The notes: generated from the sequence alone by a model not told the origin. A stretch of 58,616 bases of DNA from Bacillus sonorensis NBRC 101234 = KCTC 13918 (GCF_001592005.1 NZ_BCVZ01000022.1:1-58616), one strand, 5' to 3'. Counted from the stretch's first letter, positions 11,054 through 25,230 are shown. Made by a program: numbers and translations.

Positions 11054-12708
11054 TAAACGGATTCTCTTTTGACCTGTGCGCCGCCCGGCATTTCCGAAGG
11101 CGGATTGACCAATGAGAGGTCCAGCACTTCCTGCAGCGTTTTGACGGGAATAATCCGAATACCGTCAATTTGCTTTAGTATGGACTGAACATTTTCATGC
11201 GGGATAATCACGGTTTTCGCGCCCGCATGTTTGGCTGCTTTAATTTTCGGAATCACGCCGCCGATCGGCTTGACCCGGCCGTGCAGGCTGATTTCACCCG
11301 TCATTGCGATCGTATGATCAATCGGTATTTTATGAATGGCCGAAAAAATGCCGGCCGCCATCGCGATTCCGGCCGAAGGTCCGTCAACCGGGATCCCGCC
11401 GGGAAAGTTGATATGAATATCATAATCTGAAGCTTTTACACCCATTGTCCTAAGCACCGTCATGACATTTTCCACCGAACCCTTGGCCATGCTTTTTCGG
11501 CGGATCGATTTTGACTGATTGCCGATATTTTCTTCTTCGGCAATGCCGGTAATATTGATCGAGCCTTTATCAGCCGCCTGATTCACGGTGACTTCAATTT
11601 CAAGCAGTGAACCGCTGTTTGGGCCGTGCACCGCAAGACCGTTTACAATGCCGATCTGGGGCTTGTCGGCGATTTTTTGTTCATATTTCGGGGTCAGCTG
11701 GCTCGAATGGATCACCCATTCGATGTCCTCGAGTGTAACATGATCGCGATCTTCGGTCAGCGCCATTCCGGCCGCGATCTGCATCATATTGACCACTTCA
11801 CGGCCGTTTCTCGCATAGCTTGTCAAAAGGTCAAGCCCTTCATTTGTCACTTGCTTGTTGATTTTTTCAGCCGCTTTCTTCGCGACCGTTTTTAATTCGT
11901 GCTTTTCGAGGTCGCGGAAAAATACTTCAAGGCATCGCGACCTGATCGCAGGCGGGATTTCCTCAGGCATTCTCGTTGTTGCGCCAATCAGCCTGAAATC
12001 CGCCGGCAGTCCGTTTTGAAAAATATCATGAATATGCTTCGGAATCTGCGTATTTTCTTCGCTGTAGTAGGCACTTTCCAAAAACACTTTCCGGTCTTCC
12101 AGCACCTTCAGCATTTTATTCATTTGAATAGGATGAAGCTCTCCGATTTCGTCGATAAATAAAACGCCTCCGTGAGCATGTGTGACAGCTCCCTGCTTCG
12201 GCTGCGGGATGCCCGCCTGCCCCATCGCTCCAGCACCCTGGTAAATCGGGTCATGCACCGAACCGATCAGGGGATCCGCAATTCCTCTTTCGTCAAAACG
12301 GGCCGTTGTCGCATCAAGTTCGACAAAAACAGAAGACTCTTGAAAAGGAGAACGCTTATTTTTTTTTGCTTCTTCCAAAACAAGCCGGGCGGCCGCCGTT
12401 TTCCCGACTCCCGGAGGACCATAGATGATCACGTGCTGAGGATTTGGACCGCAGAGAGCGGCTTTCAGCGCTTTGATTCCGTCTTCCTGGCCGACAATGT
12501 CGTGAAAGCTTGTCGGCCGCACCTTTTCCGATAAAGGCTCTGATAAATGAATGGATCTCATTTTCCGGAGCTGTTCCATCTCTTTTTTGGACTCTCTGTC
12601 TATCGTAACCTTTTGTGTTCTTTGGTTTTTAAGCAAATTCCAAAAATATAATCCGATGATAATCCCGAAAAATAATTGTACAAAAAGTGCAATGCTCGTC
12701 CAGCTCAA
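11053..12708 (-). CDS. lonB: ATP-dependent Lon-like protease LonB
   Basis: Second Lon family protease, 551 residues, TTG start 9 bases after CAGGAGGG. It lacks the LON N-domain and instead begins with a membrane segment (~5-24), as known for bacterial LonB, which in B. subtilis is made in the forespore. Walker A GPPGVGKT at 97-104, Walker B VLFIDEIGEL, protease domain with catalytic S445 (VDGPSAG) and K488. Transcribed separately from lonA (own terminator). Forespore control is family knowledge; I did not identify a sigma-F promoter. Confidence 0.95.
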   Translation of the reverse strand: MSWTSIALFVQLFFGIIIGLYFWNLLKNQRTQKVTIDRESKKEMEQLRKMRSIHLSEPLSEKVRPTSFHDIVGQEDGIKALKAALCGPNPQHVIIYGPPGVGKTAAARLVLEEAKKNKRSPFQESSVFVELDATTARFDERGIADPLIGSVHDPIYQGAGAMGQAGIPQPKQGAVTHAHGGVLFIDEIGELHPIQMNKMLKVLEDRKVFLESAYYSEENTQIPKHIHDIFQNGLPADFRLIGATTRMPEEIPPAIRSRCLEVFFRDLEKHELKTVAKKAAEKINKQVTNEGLDLLTSYARNGREVVNMMQIAAGMALTEDRDHVTLEDIEWVIHSSQLTPKYEQKIADKPQIGIVNGLAVHGPNSGSLLEIEVTVNQAADKGSINITGIAEEENIGNQSKSIRRKSMAKGSVENVMTVLRTMGVKASDYDIHINFPGGIPVDGPSAGIAMAAGIFSAIHKIPIDHTIAMTGEISLHGRVKPIGGVIPKIKAAKHAGAKTVIIPHENVQSILKQIDGIRIIPVKTLQEVLDLSLVNPPSEMPGGAQVKRESV

Positions 12709-12810
12709 CTGATGGTCCCTCCTGAAATGGTTTCGTATCTGAGTATGTCAGATAGTATTTCCTGTTCAGGGAGGGAATAAACGTTTTAAAGGGATAATTT
12801 TGCACAAACA

Positions 12811-12837
12811 AAAACCCCCTGGGATTCAGGGGGTTTA
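12811..12837 (-). terminator. Terminator after clpX
   Basis: Minus-strand stem AAACCCCCTG/CAGGGGGTTT with a short loop followed by TTTTGTTTG, just behind the clpX stop. Confidence 0.9.
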
Positions 12838-12841
12838 AACA

Positions 12842-14107
12842 TTAAGCTGACGTTTTTTTGTCTTTGTCGGCGACCGTGCCGTCTTTCAGAATAAGACGCG
12901 GCGGCTCGCCATCCGTAACGGTTTCTGCTGTAATCACGCACTTTTCGATATCATCGCGTGACGGCAGATCAAACATGACGTCAAGCATGATTCCTTCGAT
13001 AATGGAACGAAGTCCACGCGCACCTGTTTTACGTTCAATTGCTTTTTTGGCGATTTCTTTGAGGGCTTCGTCTTCGAAGACAAGCTCCACATTATCCAGT
13101 TCAAGCATTTTCGAGTATTGCTTGACAAGTGCATTTTTCGGTTTTGTCAAAATGTCAACCAATGCTTTTTCATCCAGCGGTTCAAGGCTGGCGATAATCG
13201 GAAGCCGGCCGATGAATTCAGGGATCAGTCCGAAACGAAGCAAATCTTCAGGAAGCACTTTGGATAGCAGCGCTTCTTTGTCAAGATCTTCATGCTTGTT
13301 GTCTGAACCGAAACCGATGACTTTTTGTCCGAGACGGCGTTTGATGATCTGCTCGATTCCGTCAAAGGCTCCTCCGCAAATGAACAGGATGTTCGTGGTG
13401 TCAATTTGGATGAACTCCTGGTGAGGATGCTTTCTTCCTCCTTGAGGAGGAACGCTGGCAACCGTGCCTTCAAGGATTTTGAGCAGCGCCTGCTGTACGC
13501 CTTCTCCCGATACATCGCGCGTGATTGACGGGTTCTCCGATTTTCTCGCGACTTTGTCAATTTCATCGATGTAAATGATGCCTTTTTCGGCTTTTTCTAC
13601 ATCATAGTCAGCCGCCTGGATCAGCTTGAGCAAAATGTTTTCCACATCTTCGCCGACATAGCCTGCTTCTGTCAAAGATGTAGCGTCGGCAATGGCAAAC
13701 GGCACATTTAAGATGCGGGCCAGTGTCTGGGCAAGAAGCGTTTTACCGCTTCCGGTCGGTCCGATCATGGAAATATTGCTCTTAGACAGCTCGACATCGT
13801 CAACTTTGCTGTTGGAATTAATCCGTTTATAGTGATTGTAAACGGCCACGGCAAGCGATTTTTTCGCCTGATCCTGGCCGATGACATATTCATCAAGAAT
13901 TTCGCGGATTTCCTGCGGCTTCGGAACATCTTTAAACTCCACTTCTTCTTCAGAGCCGAGTTCCTCTTCTACGATTTCCGTGCAAAGTTCGATGCATTCA
14001 TCACATATATACACGCCTGGTCCGGCGACAAGCTTGCGTACCTGATCTTGAGTCTTTCCGCAAAACGAGCATTTCAATTGTCCTTTTTCCTCGTTGAATT
14101 TAAACAT
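12842..14107 (-). CDS. clpX: ATP-dependent Clp protease ATP-binding subunit ClpX
   Basis: AAA+ unfoldase that feeds substrates to ClpP. 421 residues. Treble-clef zinc domain with C13, C16, C35 and C38, Walker A GPTGSGKT at 116-123, Walker [10 protein letters not shown] near 180, the ClpP-docking IGFG loop near 268, and the arginine sensor stretch TGARGLR near 366. Monocistronic between tig and lonB, terminated by its own hairpin. Confidence 0.97.
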   Translation of the reverse strand: MFKFNEEKGQLKCSFCGKTQDQVRKLVAGPGVYICDECIELCTEIVEEELGSEEEVEFKDVPKPQEIREILDEYVIGQDQAKKSLAVAVYNHYKRINSNSKVDDVELSKSNISMIGPTGSGKTLLAQTLARILNVPFAIADATSLTEAGYVGEDVENILLKLIQAADYDVEKAEKGIIYIDEIDKVARKSENPSITRDVSGEGVQQALLKILEGTVASVPPQGGRKHPHQEFIQIDTTNILFICGGAFDGIEQIIKRRLGQKVIGFGSDNKHEDLDKEALLSKVLPEDLLRFGLIPEFIGRLPIIASLEPLDEKALVDILTKPKNALVKQYSKMLELDNVELVFEDEALKEIAKKAIERKTGARGLRSIIEGIMLDVMFDLPSRDDIEKCVITAETVTDGEPPRLILKDGTVADKDKKTSA

Positions 14108-14318
14108 TCTTTCACCCCTTATATCCTTGTCATTTCCGTTTCTTCGTTAAAAGAAACATACGCTGTAAACATTCGTTCCATTATGTATTGCATTTTACCA
14201 TACTTTCCAAAAAGGCGATAACTTTGTGTTTGCCTTCCCGGCATATTCAATATGTATGTTCATCCGCGTGACATTATCTATCCTTTCCCAAAGAAAGGCC
14301 GATAAGTCAAAATTGTAT

Positions 14319-14351
14319 AAAACAAGGCACGAAACACTCGCGCCCTGTTTT
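14319..14351 (-). terminator. Terminator after tig
   Basis: Minus-strand 14-bp stem beginning AAAACAGGGCGCGA with GTGTT loop and ending in a GTTTT run, between tig and clpX. The rest of 14108-14318 is the clpX upstream region; I could not assign a convincing promoter there. Confidence 0.85.
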
Positions 14352-14376
14352 ATATGAACTATTATTATGAAACATA

Positions 14377-15651
14377 TTAACGGTTTTCTACAAGAAAATC
14401 AATCGCTTTGCGGACTTTTAAGTCCTCTTTCATACCTTCTGTAGAACCGATTGCTTGTTTGATGTTTTCAACAGGCATGTTATAAGCTTCAGCCATTTTA
14501 GAAAGCTCTTCTTCGACTTCCTCATCAGTCACTTGAAGATCTTCCGCTTTTGCGATGGCTTCAAGCGTCAGGTTTGATTTCACGCGTTTTTCGGCATCTT
14601 CTTTCATTTGCTCTTTCAGCGCGGTTTCGTCTTGTCCTGAGAATTGGAAGTAAAGCTCAAGGTTCATGCCCTGCATTTGCAGACGCTGTTCGAATTCTTT
14701 CATCATGCGGTCAAGCTCAGTATCGATCATCGCTTGCGGAATGTCGATCTCAGCATTTTCAGCCGCTTTTGTGACAAGCTCTTCGCGCAATTTTGCATCC
14801 GCTTCGTTTTCTTTTGCTTCTTCAAGACGTTTTTTCGTTTTTTCAGTCAGCTCGGCAAGCGTTTCGACTTCTTCATCGACATCTTTCGCGAACTCGTCAT
14901 CAAGCTCAGGAAGCTCCTTCGCTTTGATTTCATGAATTTTCACTTTGAAAACAGCAGGTTTGCCCGCCAAGTCTTCAGCGTGGTACTCTTCAGGGAATGT
15001 AACTTCAACATCTTTTTCAGCGCCGGCTTCAAGTCCTACAAGCTGATCTTCAAAGCCTGGGATGAAAGAGCCTGATCCGACTTCAAGGGAATAGTTTTCC
15101 GCTTTTCCGCCTTCGAATGCTTCGCCATCGACGAATCCTTCGAAATCAAGGACAACAGTGTCTCCCTCTTCTACTTTTCCGCCTTCTTTCACAACAAGCT
15201 CAGCTTGGCGCTCTTGAAGAGATTTCAGTTCGTTTTGCACGTCTTCATCAGTTACGGCGGTATCGTCTTTTTCAATGCCGAGGCCTTTGTATTCACCGAG
15301 CTTCACTTCAGGTTTAACCGTTACTTTTGCAGTGAAGATCAGGCTTTCGCCTTTTTCGATTTTTTCAACGTCGATTTCAGGACGGTCAACAGGCTCGATG
15401 CCTGCTTCTTCAACCGCTTTCGGATACTCGACAGGAAGCAGGATATCCAAAGCGTCCTGATAAAGAGCCTCAACGCCGAAACGCTTTTCAAACAGCGCAC
15501 GCGGCACTTTTCCTTTGCGGAATCCTGGAATGGATACTTGTTTGACTACTTTTTTGAATGCATCATCAAGGGCTTTATTAAAGGTATCGGCATCAACCTC
15601 AACCGTTAAAACGCCTTCGTTTCCTTCTTGCTTTTCCCATTTTACTGACAT
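14377..15651 (-). CDS. tig: Trigger factor (ribosome-associated chaperone and peptidyl-prolyl isomerase)
   Basis: Binds nascent chains at the ribosome exit tunnel. 424 residues. The ribosome-binding signature GFRKGKVP is at residues 43-50, an FKBP-type isomerase domain at about 160-245 ([15 protein letters not shown]), and the helical C-terminal chaperone arms after that. ATG follows GGAGGGAAACAC. A sigma-A-like promoter lies about 200 bases upstream. Confidence 0.97.
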   Translation of the reverse strand: MSVKWEKQEGNEGVLTVEVDADTFNKALDDAFKKVVKQVSIPGFRKGKVPRALFEKRFGVEALYQDALDILLPVEYPKAVEEAGIEPVDRPEIDVEKIEKGESLIFTAKVTVKPEVKLGEYKGLGIEKDDTAVTDEDVQNELKSLQERQAELVVKEGGKVEEGDTVVLDFEGFVDGEAFEGGKAENYSLEVGSGSFIPGFEDQLVGLEAGAEKDVEVTFPEEYHAEDLAGKPAVFKVKIHEIKAKELPELDDEFAKDVDEEVETLAELTEKTKKRLEEAKENEADAKLREELVTKAAENAEIDIPQAMIDTELDRMMKEFEQRLQMQGMNLELYFQFSGQDETALKEQMKEDAEKRVKSNLTLEAIAKAEDLQVTDEEVEEELSKMAEAYNMPVENIKQAIGSTEGMKEDLKVRKAIDFLVENR

Positions 15652-15851
15652 GTGTTTCCCTCCAAAATCTATTCAGGTTGTGTCGGTTTTCCATTTTAAA
15701 ACAAGCAAACGGCTACGTCCATAGAAAGCTGCAGTCCGCCGGCAGCTTGGTTCTTCCTGATTAGCCATCATTATGTATACAAAGATAAATAATGAATCTT
15801 TAGCGGCAAACGGAACAATCGCCTTCCGTTTTTCACAAATGCAACCACTTT

Positions 15852-15879
15852 ATTATAACACAATGCCTGCTGCTTTCAA
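15852..15879 (-). promoter_or_regulatory. Promoter of tig
   Basis: Minus-strand TTGAAA (15874-15879), 16-base spacer, TATAAT (15852-15857). This implies a leader of about 195 bases that contains a small hairpin (15730-15752, AAGCTGC/GCAGCTT). No further gene is seen in 15652-15882. Confidence 0.65.
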
Positions 15880-15882
15880 CAT

Positions 15883-16890
15883 TTACAAATAAGAAATTTC
15901 TTCTATGTCTTTGATCATCGCGCACGCTTCTTCGAGCTGCCTGTCATTGAATTCGTAGAGGATATGAAGCTCATTTTTATCAATGTCGATGCCGTGCATT
16001 TCATACCCGACTTTATGAAGTGCGGCTGCCCAAAGCTCGCGGTTTGCGTATTTCGGCTGAAACGGATATAACACGTACAGATGCCTCCGCCACAATTCTT
16101 CAACCGCCTGGTACAGCGAGGGATTTTCATTCCCGAGCGTATCGTCAAGGACGTTCAGGACATATGTTAAAATCGGCATGGCATCCGGCTTGACCGTTTC
16201 TTTCGGATTAATTGTCATCGATTCGCCAAACTTTGTGACGAGCGTCGTTTTTTCATAATCTGATTCGGCGAGCAGCTGCAAAATCATCGTTTTCACGACG
16301 GGGTGTCCGTTCGGGTTTTGCAGAATCGTTTTCAATAAACCGATATATTTCGACAGATTGCGGTCTTTCAGCGAATGGATCAGCTTCACCTGCTCACCGG
16401 TATCATTCAAAATCCGCTCGCGGTCGTATTCTTCCGTGTCTGACAGATCTTCTATGAGATCCTCGGTTTCCGGCTCCTCCGTCATCCTGCGGCTGAAATC
16501 AAGCAGTTTGTAAAACTGTTCGGCGCTTTCCGGGGGCAGCTTGTTTTCTTCAAGGACGGCTTCAATCGTTTCCTTTACTTTATCATACTGGCGGAGCTGA
16601 ATTAAAATCGTCATATAGACCTGTAAAACCGTAAAATAGTGGCCCTGGCCTTCCTTCAGCATCTTTTCGCAAATGCCCTTTGCTTCCTCAAGCTCGCCGA
16701 TTTCCAGAAAGCAGATGGCCATTCCGAGATAAATGTCCGATTCCTCTTCATCGTAATTCCTTGCTTCTGAAAATAACCGCAGCGCTTCATGATAATTTTT
16801 TTCTTTTAAGGCGGACATCCCTTTATGCACTAAACGCTCCTTTACGTTTGGAAACGGGATGATCTTTGAATTTTTCTTGTCAGGCTTCAT
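15883..16890 (-). CDS. ysoA: TPR-repeat protein YsoA
   Basis: Soluble protein of 335 residues, function unknown. The start MKPDKKNSKIIPFPN is preferred over a GTG seven codons upstream because AGGAA lies 7 bases before it. Residues ~20-120 show tetratricopeptide-like helix pairs (ALKEKNYHEALRLFSEARN, IYLGMAICFLEIGELEEA); the rest is acidic and helical. Position between tig and leuD fits B. subtilis ysoA. The role is not inferable beyond a protein-interaction scaffold. Confidence 0.8.
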   Translation of the reverse strand: MKPDKKNSKIIPFPNVKERLVHKGMSALKEKNYHEALRLFSEARNYDEEESDIYLGMAICFLEIGELEEAKGICEKMLKEGQGHYFTVLQVYMTILIQLRQYDKVKETIEAVLEENKLPPESAEQFYKLLDFSRRMTEEPETEDLIEDLSDTEEYDRERILNDTGEQVKLIHSLKDRNLSKYIGLLKTILQNPNGHPVVKTMILQLLAESDYEKTTLVTKFGESMTINPKETVKPDAMPILTYVLNVLDDTLGNENPSLYQAVEELWRRHLYVLYPFQPKYANRELWAAALHKVGYEMHGIDIDKNELHILYEFNDRQLEEACAMIKDIEEISYL

Positions 16891-16982
16891 TCCTAAGTTC
16901 CTTTCAGGCACTTATTTTTAACAAGTGTACCAACACGGCCCGCTAAACACAAGAAAGAACAAACAACCGGCTCTCTTTCAGC

Positions 16983-17017
16983 AAAAAAGCGTCCGAAAAC
17001 ATCGGACGGCTTTTTTA
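16983..17017 (-). terminator. Terminator of the ilv-leu operon
   Basis: Minus-strand AAAAAAGC(C)GTCCGA / TCGGACGCTTTTTT stem directly after the leuD stop. Confidence 0.9.
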
Positions 17018-17614
17018 GACTTGAAGCCAGGAGCTTCGCTGTTTTTCAAATTGTTCAATTTCATCCTCGAGAAGCAGCGTCAATGAGATTTCATCATAGC
17101 CGTTCAGCAGCATCTCTCTCCAGTGCGGATCAACGTCAAACGAAACCTGCTTCCCGCCGTGATCCGTAATCGTCTGCTGTTCGAGATCCACGGTCATCGA
17201 CCGTGACTGATGTTCGTACTGTGCAGCAAGCTCTTTCCATGTGTCATACGGAAGACGGATCGGCAGCATCCCGTTTTTGAAGCAGTTTTGATGAAAAATA
17301 TCGGCAAATGACGGCGCGATGATGATTTTAAAACCGTAGTCGTCCAAGGCCCACGGCGCATGCTCTCTGGAGGAGCCGCAGCCGAAGTTTTCTCCAGCGA
17401 TTAAAATCGATGCCCCCTCATATTCAGGACGGTTGAGCTCAAACTCCGGATTTGGCGCGCCGTCCGCCAAATATCTCCAGTCGAAGAAAGCAAAGCGGCC
17501 GTAGCCCGTTCTTTCGATCCGTTTTAAAAATTGTTTCGGTATGATTTGATCTGTATCTACATTAATTCTGTTTAATACCGCCGCTTTTCCGGTATGTGTC
17601 TTTAAGGGTTCCAT
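17015..17614 (-). CDS. leuD: 3-isopropylmalate dehydratase small subunit
   Basis: Partner of LeuC in isomerising 2- to 3-isopropylmalate in leucine synthesis. 199 residues. Swivel-domain motif GENFGCGSSREHAPWAL near residue 70-85. Last gene of the operon; 12 bases downstream of leuC; terminator overlaps its stop. Confidence 0.96.
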   Translation of the reverse strand: MEPLKTHTGKAAVLNRINVDTDQIIPKQFLKRIERTGYGRFAFFDWRYLADGAPNPEFELNRPEYEGASILIAGENFGCGSSREHAPWALDDYGFKIIIAPSFADIFHQNCFKNGMLPIRLPYDTWKELAAQYEHQSRSMTVDLEQQTITDHGGKQVSFDVDPHWREMLLNGYDEISLTLLLEDEIEQFEKQRSSWLQV

Positions 17615-17626
17615 CTTTTCACTCCT

Positions 17627-19045
17627 TTACACGGCTGTTTTTTCTTTAAAATGTTTTCTGACATCGACAAAACGGCCGTGGATCGCCGCCATCGCCGCCA
17701 TCGCAGGACTGACGAGATGCGTTCTGGCGCCCTTGCCCTGTCTGCCTTCAAAATTGCGGTTTGAAGTGGAAGCGCACCGCTCTCCTTCTGGAACAACATC
17801 GTTATTCATGCTGAGGCACATGCTGCATCCCGATTCTCTCCATTCGAATCCGGCTTCGATAAATATGTGATGAAGACCTTCTTTTTCCGCCTGGATTTTA
17901 ACGCTTTGCGAGCCGGGAACGACGATCGCTCTCACACCGCCGGCGACTTTCTGCCCCTTGATCATCTCGGCCGCCTGGCGGAGATCCGTCATCCGCGAAT
18001 TCGTGCATGAGCCGATAAAGACGTGTTCAATCGTAATATCTTCAATTTTTTTATAAGGTTCAAGACCCATATATTCGTAGGCCCGCAGCGCTTCTTTTTT
18101 ATCGTCTTCCTGTTCGAATGCCTCCGGTCCCGGGATCGCTTCATCAACTGGCAGCACCATTCCCGGATTGATGCCCCATGTCACCATCGGCGAAATGTCA
18201 TCGCCGTCCAGGACGATCGTCCGGTCGTAGACGGCGCCCGGATCGGTCCGGAGACTCTTCCATTCCTCGACCGCCTTTTCAAATTCTTCGCCTTTTGGCG
18301 CATATTTTTTCGATTTTACATATTCAAATGTTGTTTCATCAGGCGCGATGAGTCCAGCCCTTGCCCCGGCTTCGATCGACATGTTGCAGACGGTCATGCG
18401 TTCGTCCATTGACATGTTCCGGAACACTTCGCCTGTATACTCAATGACATAGCCGGCGCCGAATTTAACGCCGTACTTTCCGATCACGGCAAGGATGACG
18501 TCTTTTGCTGTGACTCCTTTTTGCAGTTTGCCGTCAACGCGGATTTCAAGCGTTTTCGGCTTTTGCTGCCAAAGCGTCTGCGTTGACAGCACATGTTCCA
18601 CCTCGCTCGTTCCGATCCCGAAAGCAAGCGCGCCGAATGCTCCGTGTGTCGATGTATGGCTGTCGCCGCAGACGATCGTTTTTCCCGGAAGCGTTAAGCC
18701 GAGTTCAGGCCCGATGACATGGACGATTCCCTGATCAGGGCTCGACAGGTCGGCAAGGCGGATGCCGAATTCCTCGCAGTTTCGTTCTAGCGCACTGACC
18801 TGCCGTTTGGCGACTTCATCTTTAATCTCAAACCGGTTCACGGTCGGGATGTTGTGATCCATCGTCGCAAACGTATTCTCAGGCCTTCTCACTTTTCTTT
18901 TCTTTTGTCTCAGCCCCTCAAAAGCTTGGGGCGAAGTGACCTCATGTATGAGATGCAAATCGATATACAAAAGGTCAGGCTTCCCCTCTCCTTTTTTTAT
19001 GACATGCTGATCCCAAATTTTTTCGATGATCGTTCGAGGCATCAT
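17627..19045 (-). CDS. leuC: 3-isopropylmalate dehydratase large subunit
   Basis: Aconitase-family [4Fe-4S] enzyme, 472 residues from [11 protein letters not shown], 7 bases after a GGGAGG. The in-frame seven-residue extension upstream is rejected since it would contain that ribosome binding site. Cluster cysteines are visible in GSCTNSRM and in SGCSMC; substrate motifs [12 protein letters not shown] near 133 and [13 protein letters not shown] near 430. Confidence 0.97.
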   Translation of the reverse strand: MMPRTIIEKIWDQHVIKKGEGKPDLLYIDLHLIHEVTSPQAFEGLRQKKRKVRRPENTFATMDHNIPTVNRFEIKDEVAKRQVSALERNCEEFGIRLADLSSPDQGIVHVIGPELGLTLPGKTIVCGDSHTSTHGAFGALAFGIGTSEVEHVLSTQTLWQQKPKTLEIRVDGKLQKGVTAKDVILAVIGKYGVKFGAGYVIEYTGEVFRNMSMDERMTVCNMSIEAGARAGLIAPDETTFEYVKSKKYAPKGEEFEKAVEEWKSLRTDPGAVYDRTIVLDGDDISPMVTWGINPGMVLPVDEAIPGPEAFEQEDDKKEALRAYEYMGLEPYKKIEDITIEHVFIGSCTNSRMTDLRQAAEMIKGQKVAGGVRAIVVPGSQSVKIQAEKEGLHHIFIEAGFEWRESGCSMCLSMNNDVVPEGERCASTSNRNFEGRQGKGARTHLVSPAMAAMAAIHGRFVDVRKHFKEKTAV

Positions 19046-19078
19046 CTGTTTTCCTCCCTCTACCAATATCCATTTTCC

Positions 19079-20191
19079 TTAAACGTAGGCGGTCATGATG
19101 TTTGAAATGGCATTGTCATCTGCCAGTGCGGCTTTTACCTCTTCTGTGATCGACTTTGTCGTACAATGCTCGGCTCCTTTGGCAAGATCCTTTGTTCGCT
19201 TTCCTGACCGCAGCACTTGATTAACGGCGTTTTCCACAGCTTGCGCTTCCGCTTCAAGGCCAAATGATGTGCGGAGCATCATCGCCGCCGACAAAATAGC
19301 CGCAAGCGGATTGGCGATGTTTTGTCCGGCAATGTCAGGGGCAGACCCGTGGATCGGCTCATATAAATGAAGTCCTGAGCTGGATAAGCTCGCCGACGGA
19401 AGCATGCCGAGCGATCCCGTCAGCATCGACGCTTCATCGCTTAAAATATCGCCGAACATGTTTTCAGTGACGACGATGTCAAATTGGCCCGGATTGTAGA
19501 TGAGCTGCATTGCGGCATTGTCCACCAGCATATGTTCAAGCTTGACGTCCGGAAAATCAGCAGCGACTTCCTCCGCCGTCTTTCTCCACAGTTTGCTTGA
19601 TTCAAGGACGTTCGCTTTATCTACAGAAGTGACCTTTCCTTTTCTCGTCTTTGCCATTCGGAAGGCTTCCCTGATGACTCTTTCGATTTCCGATTTTTTA
19701 TAAAGCAGCGTGTCAACGGCTTCCTGTTCGCCGTTTTCATTGACATACTGCCTGCTTGGCTCTCCAAAATATAAACCGCCCGTCAGCTCGCGGACGATGA
19801 CAAAATCAACGCCTTCTATATATTCCTTTTTTAAAGGAGAAGCATCAGCAAGACTTTCAAAAACTCTGACAGGCCTCAAGTTGGCGAAAAGGCCGAGCTG
19901 TTTGCGAATGGCAAGCAGCCCTTTTTCAGGTCTCAGTTCAGAAGGATTTTGATCCCATTTCGGACCGCCCACCGCTCCGAGCAGGATGGCATCCGCAGCT
20001 TTGCAGACGGCGACTGTTTCCTCAGGCAGCGGCGCACCCGCCTTATCGATTGCCGCTCCGCCGATCAGACCGTATTCAAACTCGAATTCATGCTGATAAT
20101 GTTCGGCAACGCTTTTCAGCACATCTACAGCCGCTTCCAATACCTCGGGGCCAATTCCGTCACCGGGCAAAAGTGCGATTCGTTTTTTCAC
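19079..20191 (-). CDS. leuB: 3-isopropylmalate dehydrogenase
   Basis: NAD-dependent oxidative decarboxylation of 3-isopropylmalate. 370 residues beginning at a GTG (VKKRIALLPGDGIGPEV), 10 bases after GGAAGGAG; the TTG three codons earlier is too close to that site. Signature NMFGDILSDEASMLTGSLGMLPSA near 250. Lies between leuA and leuC in operon order. Confidence 0.96.
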   Translation of the reverse strand: MKKRIALLPGDGIGPEVLEAAVDVLKSVAEHYQHEFEFEYGLIGGAAIDKAGAPLPEETVAVCKAADAILLGAVGGPKWDQNPSELRPEKGLLAIRKQLGLFANLRPVRVFESLADASPLKKEYIEGVDFVIVRELTGGLYFGEPSRQYVNENGEQEAVDTLLYKKSEIERVIREAFRMAKTRKGKVTSVDKANVLESSKLWRKTAEEVAADFPDVKLEHMLVDNAAMQLIYNPGQFDIVVTENMFGDILSDEASMLTGSLGMLPSASLSSSGLHLYEPIHGSAPDIAGQNIANPLAAILSAAMMLRTSFGLEAEAQAVENAVNQVLRSGKRTKDLAKGAEHCTTKSITEEVKAALADDNAISNIMTAYV

Positions 20192-20219
20192 GTTAAACAA
20201 ACTCCTTCCTTTTTTACTG

Positions 20220-22818
<2,599 letters not shown>

Positions 22819-23337
22819 TTATACAATAGATATTGTTTTAATAGAGGCCGGCTTCTGCTGGGTTCCTCTTGCAAAAGCCGTGGTGCCTGTTCTGGCAACC
22901 TCTTTAATCCCGTATGGTTTCAATAATTCAATGAGCGCTTCGATTTTGTTTGATTCGCCTGTCACCTGAACGACGACGCTGTCTTTGGCGACATCGACCA
23001 CCGCTGCCCGGAACGGCTCGATGACGCCGTTTATTTCCGCCCTGCTCGAAGGCGGGGAGACGACCCTGATTAAAGCCAGTTCCCTTTGGACGATTGATTG
23101 ATTCGTAATGTCTGTGACTTTCAATACATCAATCTGTTTATTTAGCTGTTTTGTCAGCTGCTCTGTTTCTTTTTCATTTTCCACATGAACGACAAACGTG
23201 ATTCTGGAGATGCCCTCTGTTTCGGTGTGCCCTACTGTAATGCTTTCAATATTGTAATGCCGTTTTGTAAATAGCCCTGTGATTCTGTTTAAGACGCCGG
23301 TTTGATTTAAAACCGTGAGCGTAATGATTCTTTTCAA
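22819..23337 (-). CDS. ilvH: Acetolactate synthase small (regulatory) subunit
   Basis: ACT-domain regulatory subunit giving valine feedback on IlvB. 172 residues. ACT domain in the first ~80 residues ([20 protein letters not shown]), C-terminal domain after that. Start overlaps the ilvB stop by 4 bases. Confidence 0.96.
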   Translation of the reverse strand: MKRIITLTVLNQTGVLNRITGLFTKRHYNIESITVGHTETEGISRITFVVHVENEKETEQLTKQLNKQIDVLKVTDITNQSIVQRELALIRVVSPPSSRAEINGVIEPFRAAVVDVAKDSVVVQVTGESNKIEALIELLKPYGIKEVARTGTTAFARGTQQKPASIKTISIV

Positions 23338-25058
23338 GGTTTCACCCCCACCATTTCATGAAGCCCTTTTCCTGGCGCAACCATCGGAAATACCTTTTCT
23401 GCTTGCGCGACCTGAACATCGATGACCATCGGTTCATTCGATGTCAAAGCAGCTTCGAGCTTTTCTTTTGCTTCCGCTTCAGATGTGATCCGGACGCCTT
23501 TGATGCCGTAGGCCTCAGAAAGCTTGATGAAATCCGGCTGCGACGAAAATTTAGAATGCGAATAGCGCTCATCATAAAAGATTTCCTGCCATTGCCGGAC
23601 CATTCCGAGACAGCGGTTGTTCAGCACGACGACTTTGATCGGCAGATTGAGGTCGTGAATGACAGCCAGCTCTTGCAGCGTCATTTGAAATCCTCCATCA
23701 CCGAGGATGGCGACGACCGTCGCATCTTTTTCCGCGAGCTGGGCCCCGATCGCTGCCGGAAGTCCGAATCCCATTGTGCCGAGGCCTCCTGAGGTGACCC
23801 ATCTGTCTGCCTTTTGGAACGGATAAAACTGTGCCGCCCACATTTGATGCTGCCCCACGTCCGTGGTCAAAATGGCTTCACCTTTCGTATATTTGTGAAT
23901 GTATTCGATCAGTTTTTGCGGCTTAAAGCCTTCCTCTTCATTTTCTTCATACCAGAGAGGATATTCGTTTTTCCAATCGGCAAGCCGCTGTTTCCACTCA
24001 TCAGAAGCGCCCGGTTTGCCGTTTTGCTTGATCAGCTCCGCCAATACAAGCTTGCTGTCTCCGACGACCGGAATATGCGTATGGACGTTCTTGCCGATTT
24101 CAGCCGGATCAATATCAATATGGGCAACTGTCGCGTTCTTTGCGAAATACTTCAAATTCCCTGTGACCCTGTCGTCGAATCTGGCGCCGATGCTGATCAG
24201 CAAGTCGCATTCATACAACGCCATGTTTGCGGCATATGTGCCATGCATTCCGGCCATTCCCAAGAAAAGCGGGTGGTCTGCCGGAAAGCCTCCGAGCCCA
24301 AGCAGCGTATTTGCCACAGGAATTTGCTGCTGTTCGACATAATTTTTTAATTCTTCTGACGCTTTTCCGTGCAAAACGCCTGCACCCGCTAAAATGACCG
24401 GCTTTTTCGCTCCGCTGACCGCTTCCACAAGCTTTCTGATTTGCAGATAATTCGGTTCTTTCGTCGGCTGATAGCCCGGGAGATGAATATCATGGTCATA
24501 GCTGAATTCCCCTTCAATATTGGCGATATCTTTCGGGATATCGATCAACACTGGGCCCGGTCTGCCGGTAGTCGCAATGTGAAACGCTTCTTTTATAATT
24601 CTCGGCAGGTCTTCAGCATCCCGAACCTGGTAGCTGTGCTTCGTAATCGGCATCGTAATCCCGATCACATCCGCTTCCTGAAAAGCGTCAGATCCGATCA
24701 CCGACGTGGCCACCTGACCTGTGAAAACAACGAGTGGCAATGAATCGATCATCGCATCGGCGAGACCTGTCACAAGATTGGTCGCACCAGGACCGGAGGT
24801 GGCGATCACGACGCCGGGCTTTCCGGAAATTCTCGCATATCCTTCAGCCGCGTGAATCGCGCCTTGTTCATGCCTGGTCAGGACATGAAACATTCCTGAC
24901 CCGTAAAGCTTGTCATAAATCGGCAGGACTGCCCCGCCCGGATATCCGTAGATCACTTCAACATTTTCCCGCTTTAAAGCCTCAATCAGCATTGACGCCC
25001 CAGCCATCGTTTGTGTACATTGGGCATTTTCTGCATCCAACTGTACATTCGTCCTCAT
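23334..25058 (-). CDS. ilvB: Acetolactate synthase large (catalytic) subunit
   Basis: ThDP/FAD enzyme making acetolactate and acetohydroxybutyrate. 574 residues from [13 protein letters not shown], just after AGGAGGAAGAAAA; a 21-residue upstream frame extension would run through the leader and is rejected. Catalytic Glu in [16 protein letters not shown] (~75), ThDP/Mg motif [12 protein letters not shown]...NNRCLG near 445-480. Preceded by a leucine T-box leader with an intrinsic terminator, so expression depends on uncharged tRNA-Leu. Confidence 0.97.
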   Translation of the reverse strand: MRTNVQLDAENAQCTQTMAGASMLIEALKRENVEVIYGYPGGAVLPIYDKLYGSGMFHVLTRHEQGAIHAAEGYARISGKPGVVIATSGPGATNLVTGLADAMIDSLPLVVFTGQVATSVIGSDAFQEADVIGITMPITKHSYQVRDAEDLPRIIKEAFHIATTGRPGPVLIDIPKDIANIEGEFSYDHDIHLPGYQPTKEPNYLQIRKLVEAVSGAKKPVILAGAGVLHGKASEELKNYVEQQQIPVANTLLGLGGFPADHPLFLGMAGMHGTYAANMALYECDLLISIGARFDDRVTGNLKYFAKNATVAHIDIDPAEIGKNVHTHIPVVGDSKLVLAELIKQNGKPGASDEWKQRLADWKNEYPLWYEENEEEGFKPQKLIEYIHKYTKGEAILTTDVGQHQMWAAQFYPFQKADRWVTSGGLGTMGFGLPAAIGAQLAEKDATVVAILGDGGFQMTLQELAVIHDLNLPIKVVVLNNRCLGMVRQWQEIFYDERYSHSKFSSQPDFIKLSEAYGIKGVRITSEAEAKEKLEAALTSNEPMVIDVQVAQAEKVFPMVAPGKGLHEMVGVKP

Positions 25059-25164
25059 TTTTCTTCCTCCTATCAAGTGATGCTCATCATTTACATTCAC
25101 TATTGATTGAACATTCATCATCTATATGTGCCGTAAAGCATGAATTCAATATGCCTTTACAGCT

Positions 25165-25230
25165 AAAAAAGCCTTCCCGCCCACAATTGGCGCTGCTTAC
25201 CTTGCAGGCCAAAGGGGCGAAAAGGCTTTT
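25165..25230 (-). terminator. T-box-controlled attenuator hairpin before ilvB
   Basis: AAAAGCCTTTTCGCCC pairs with GGGCGGGAAGGCTTTTTT on the minus strand, ending in a T run; the competing antiterminator would use the T-box just upstream. Confidence 0.85.
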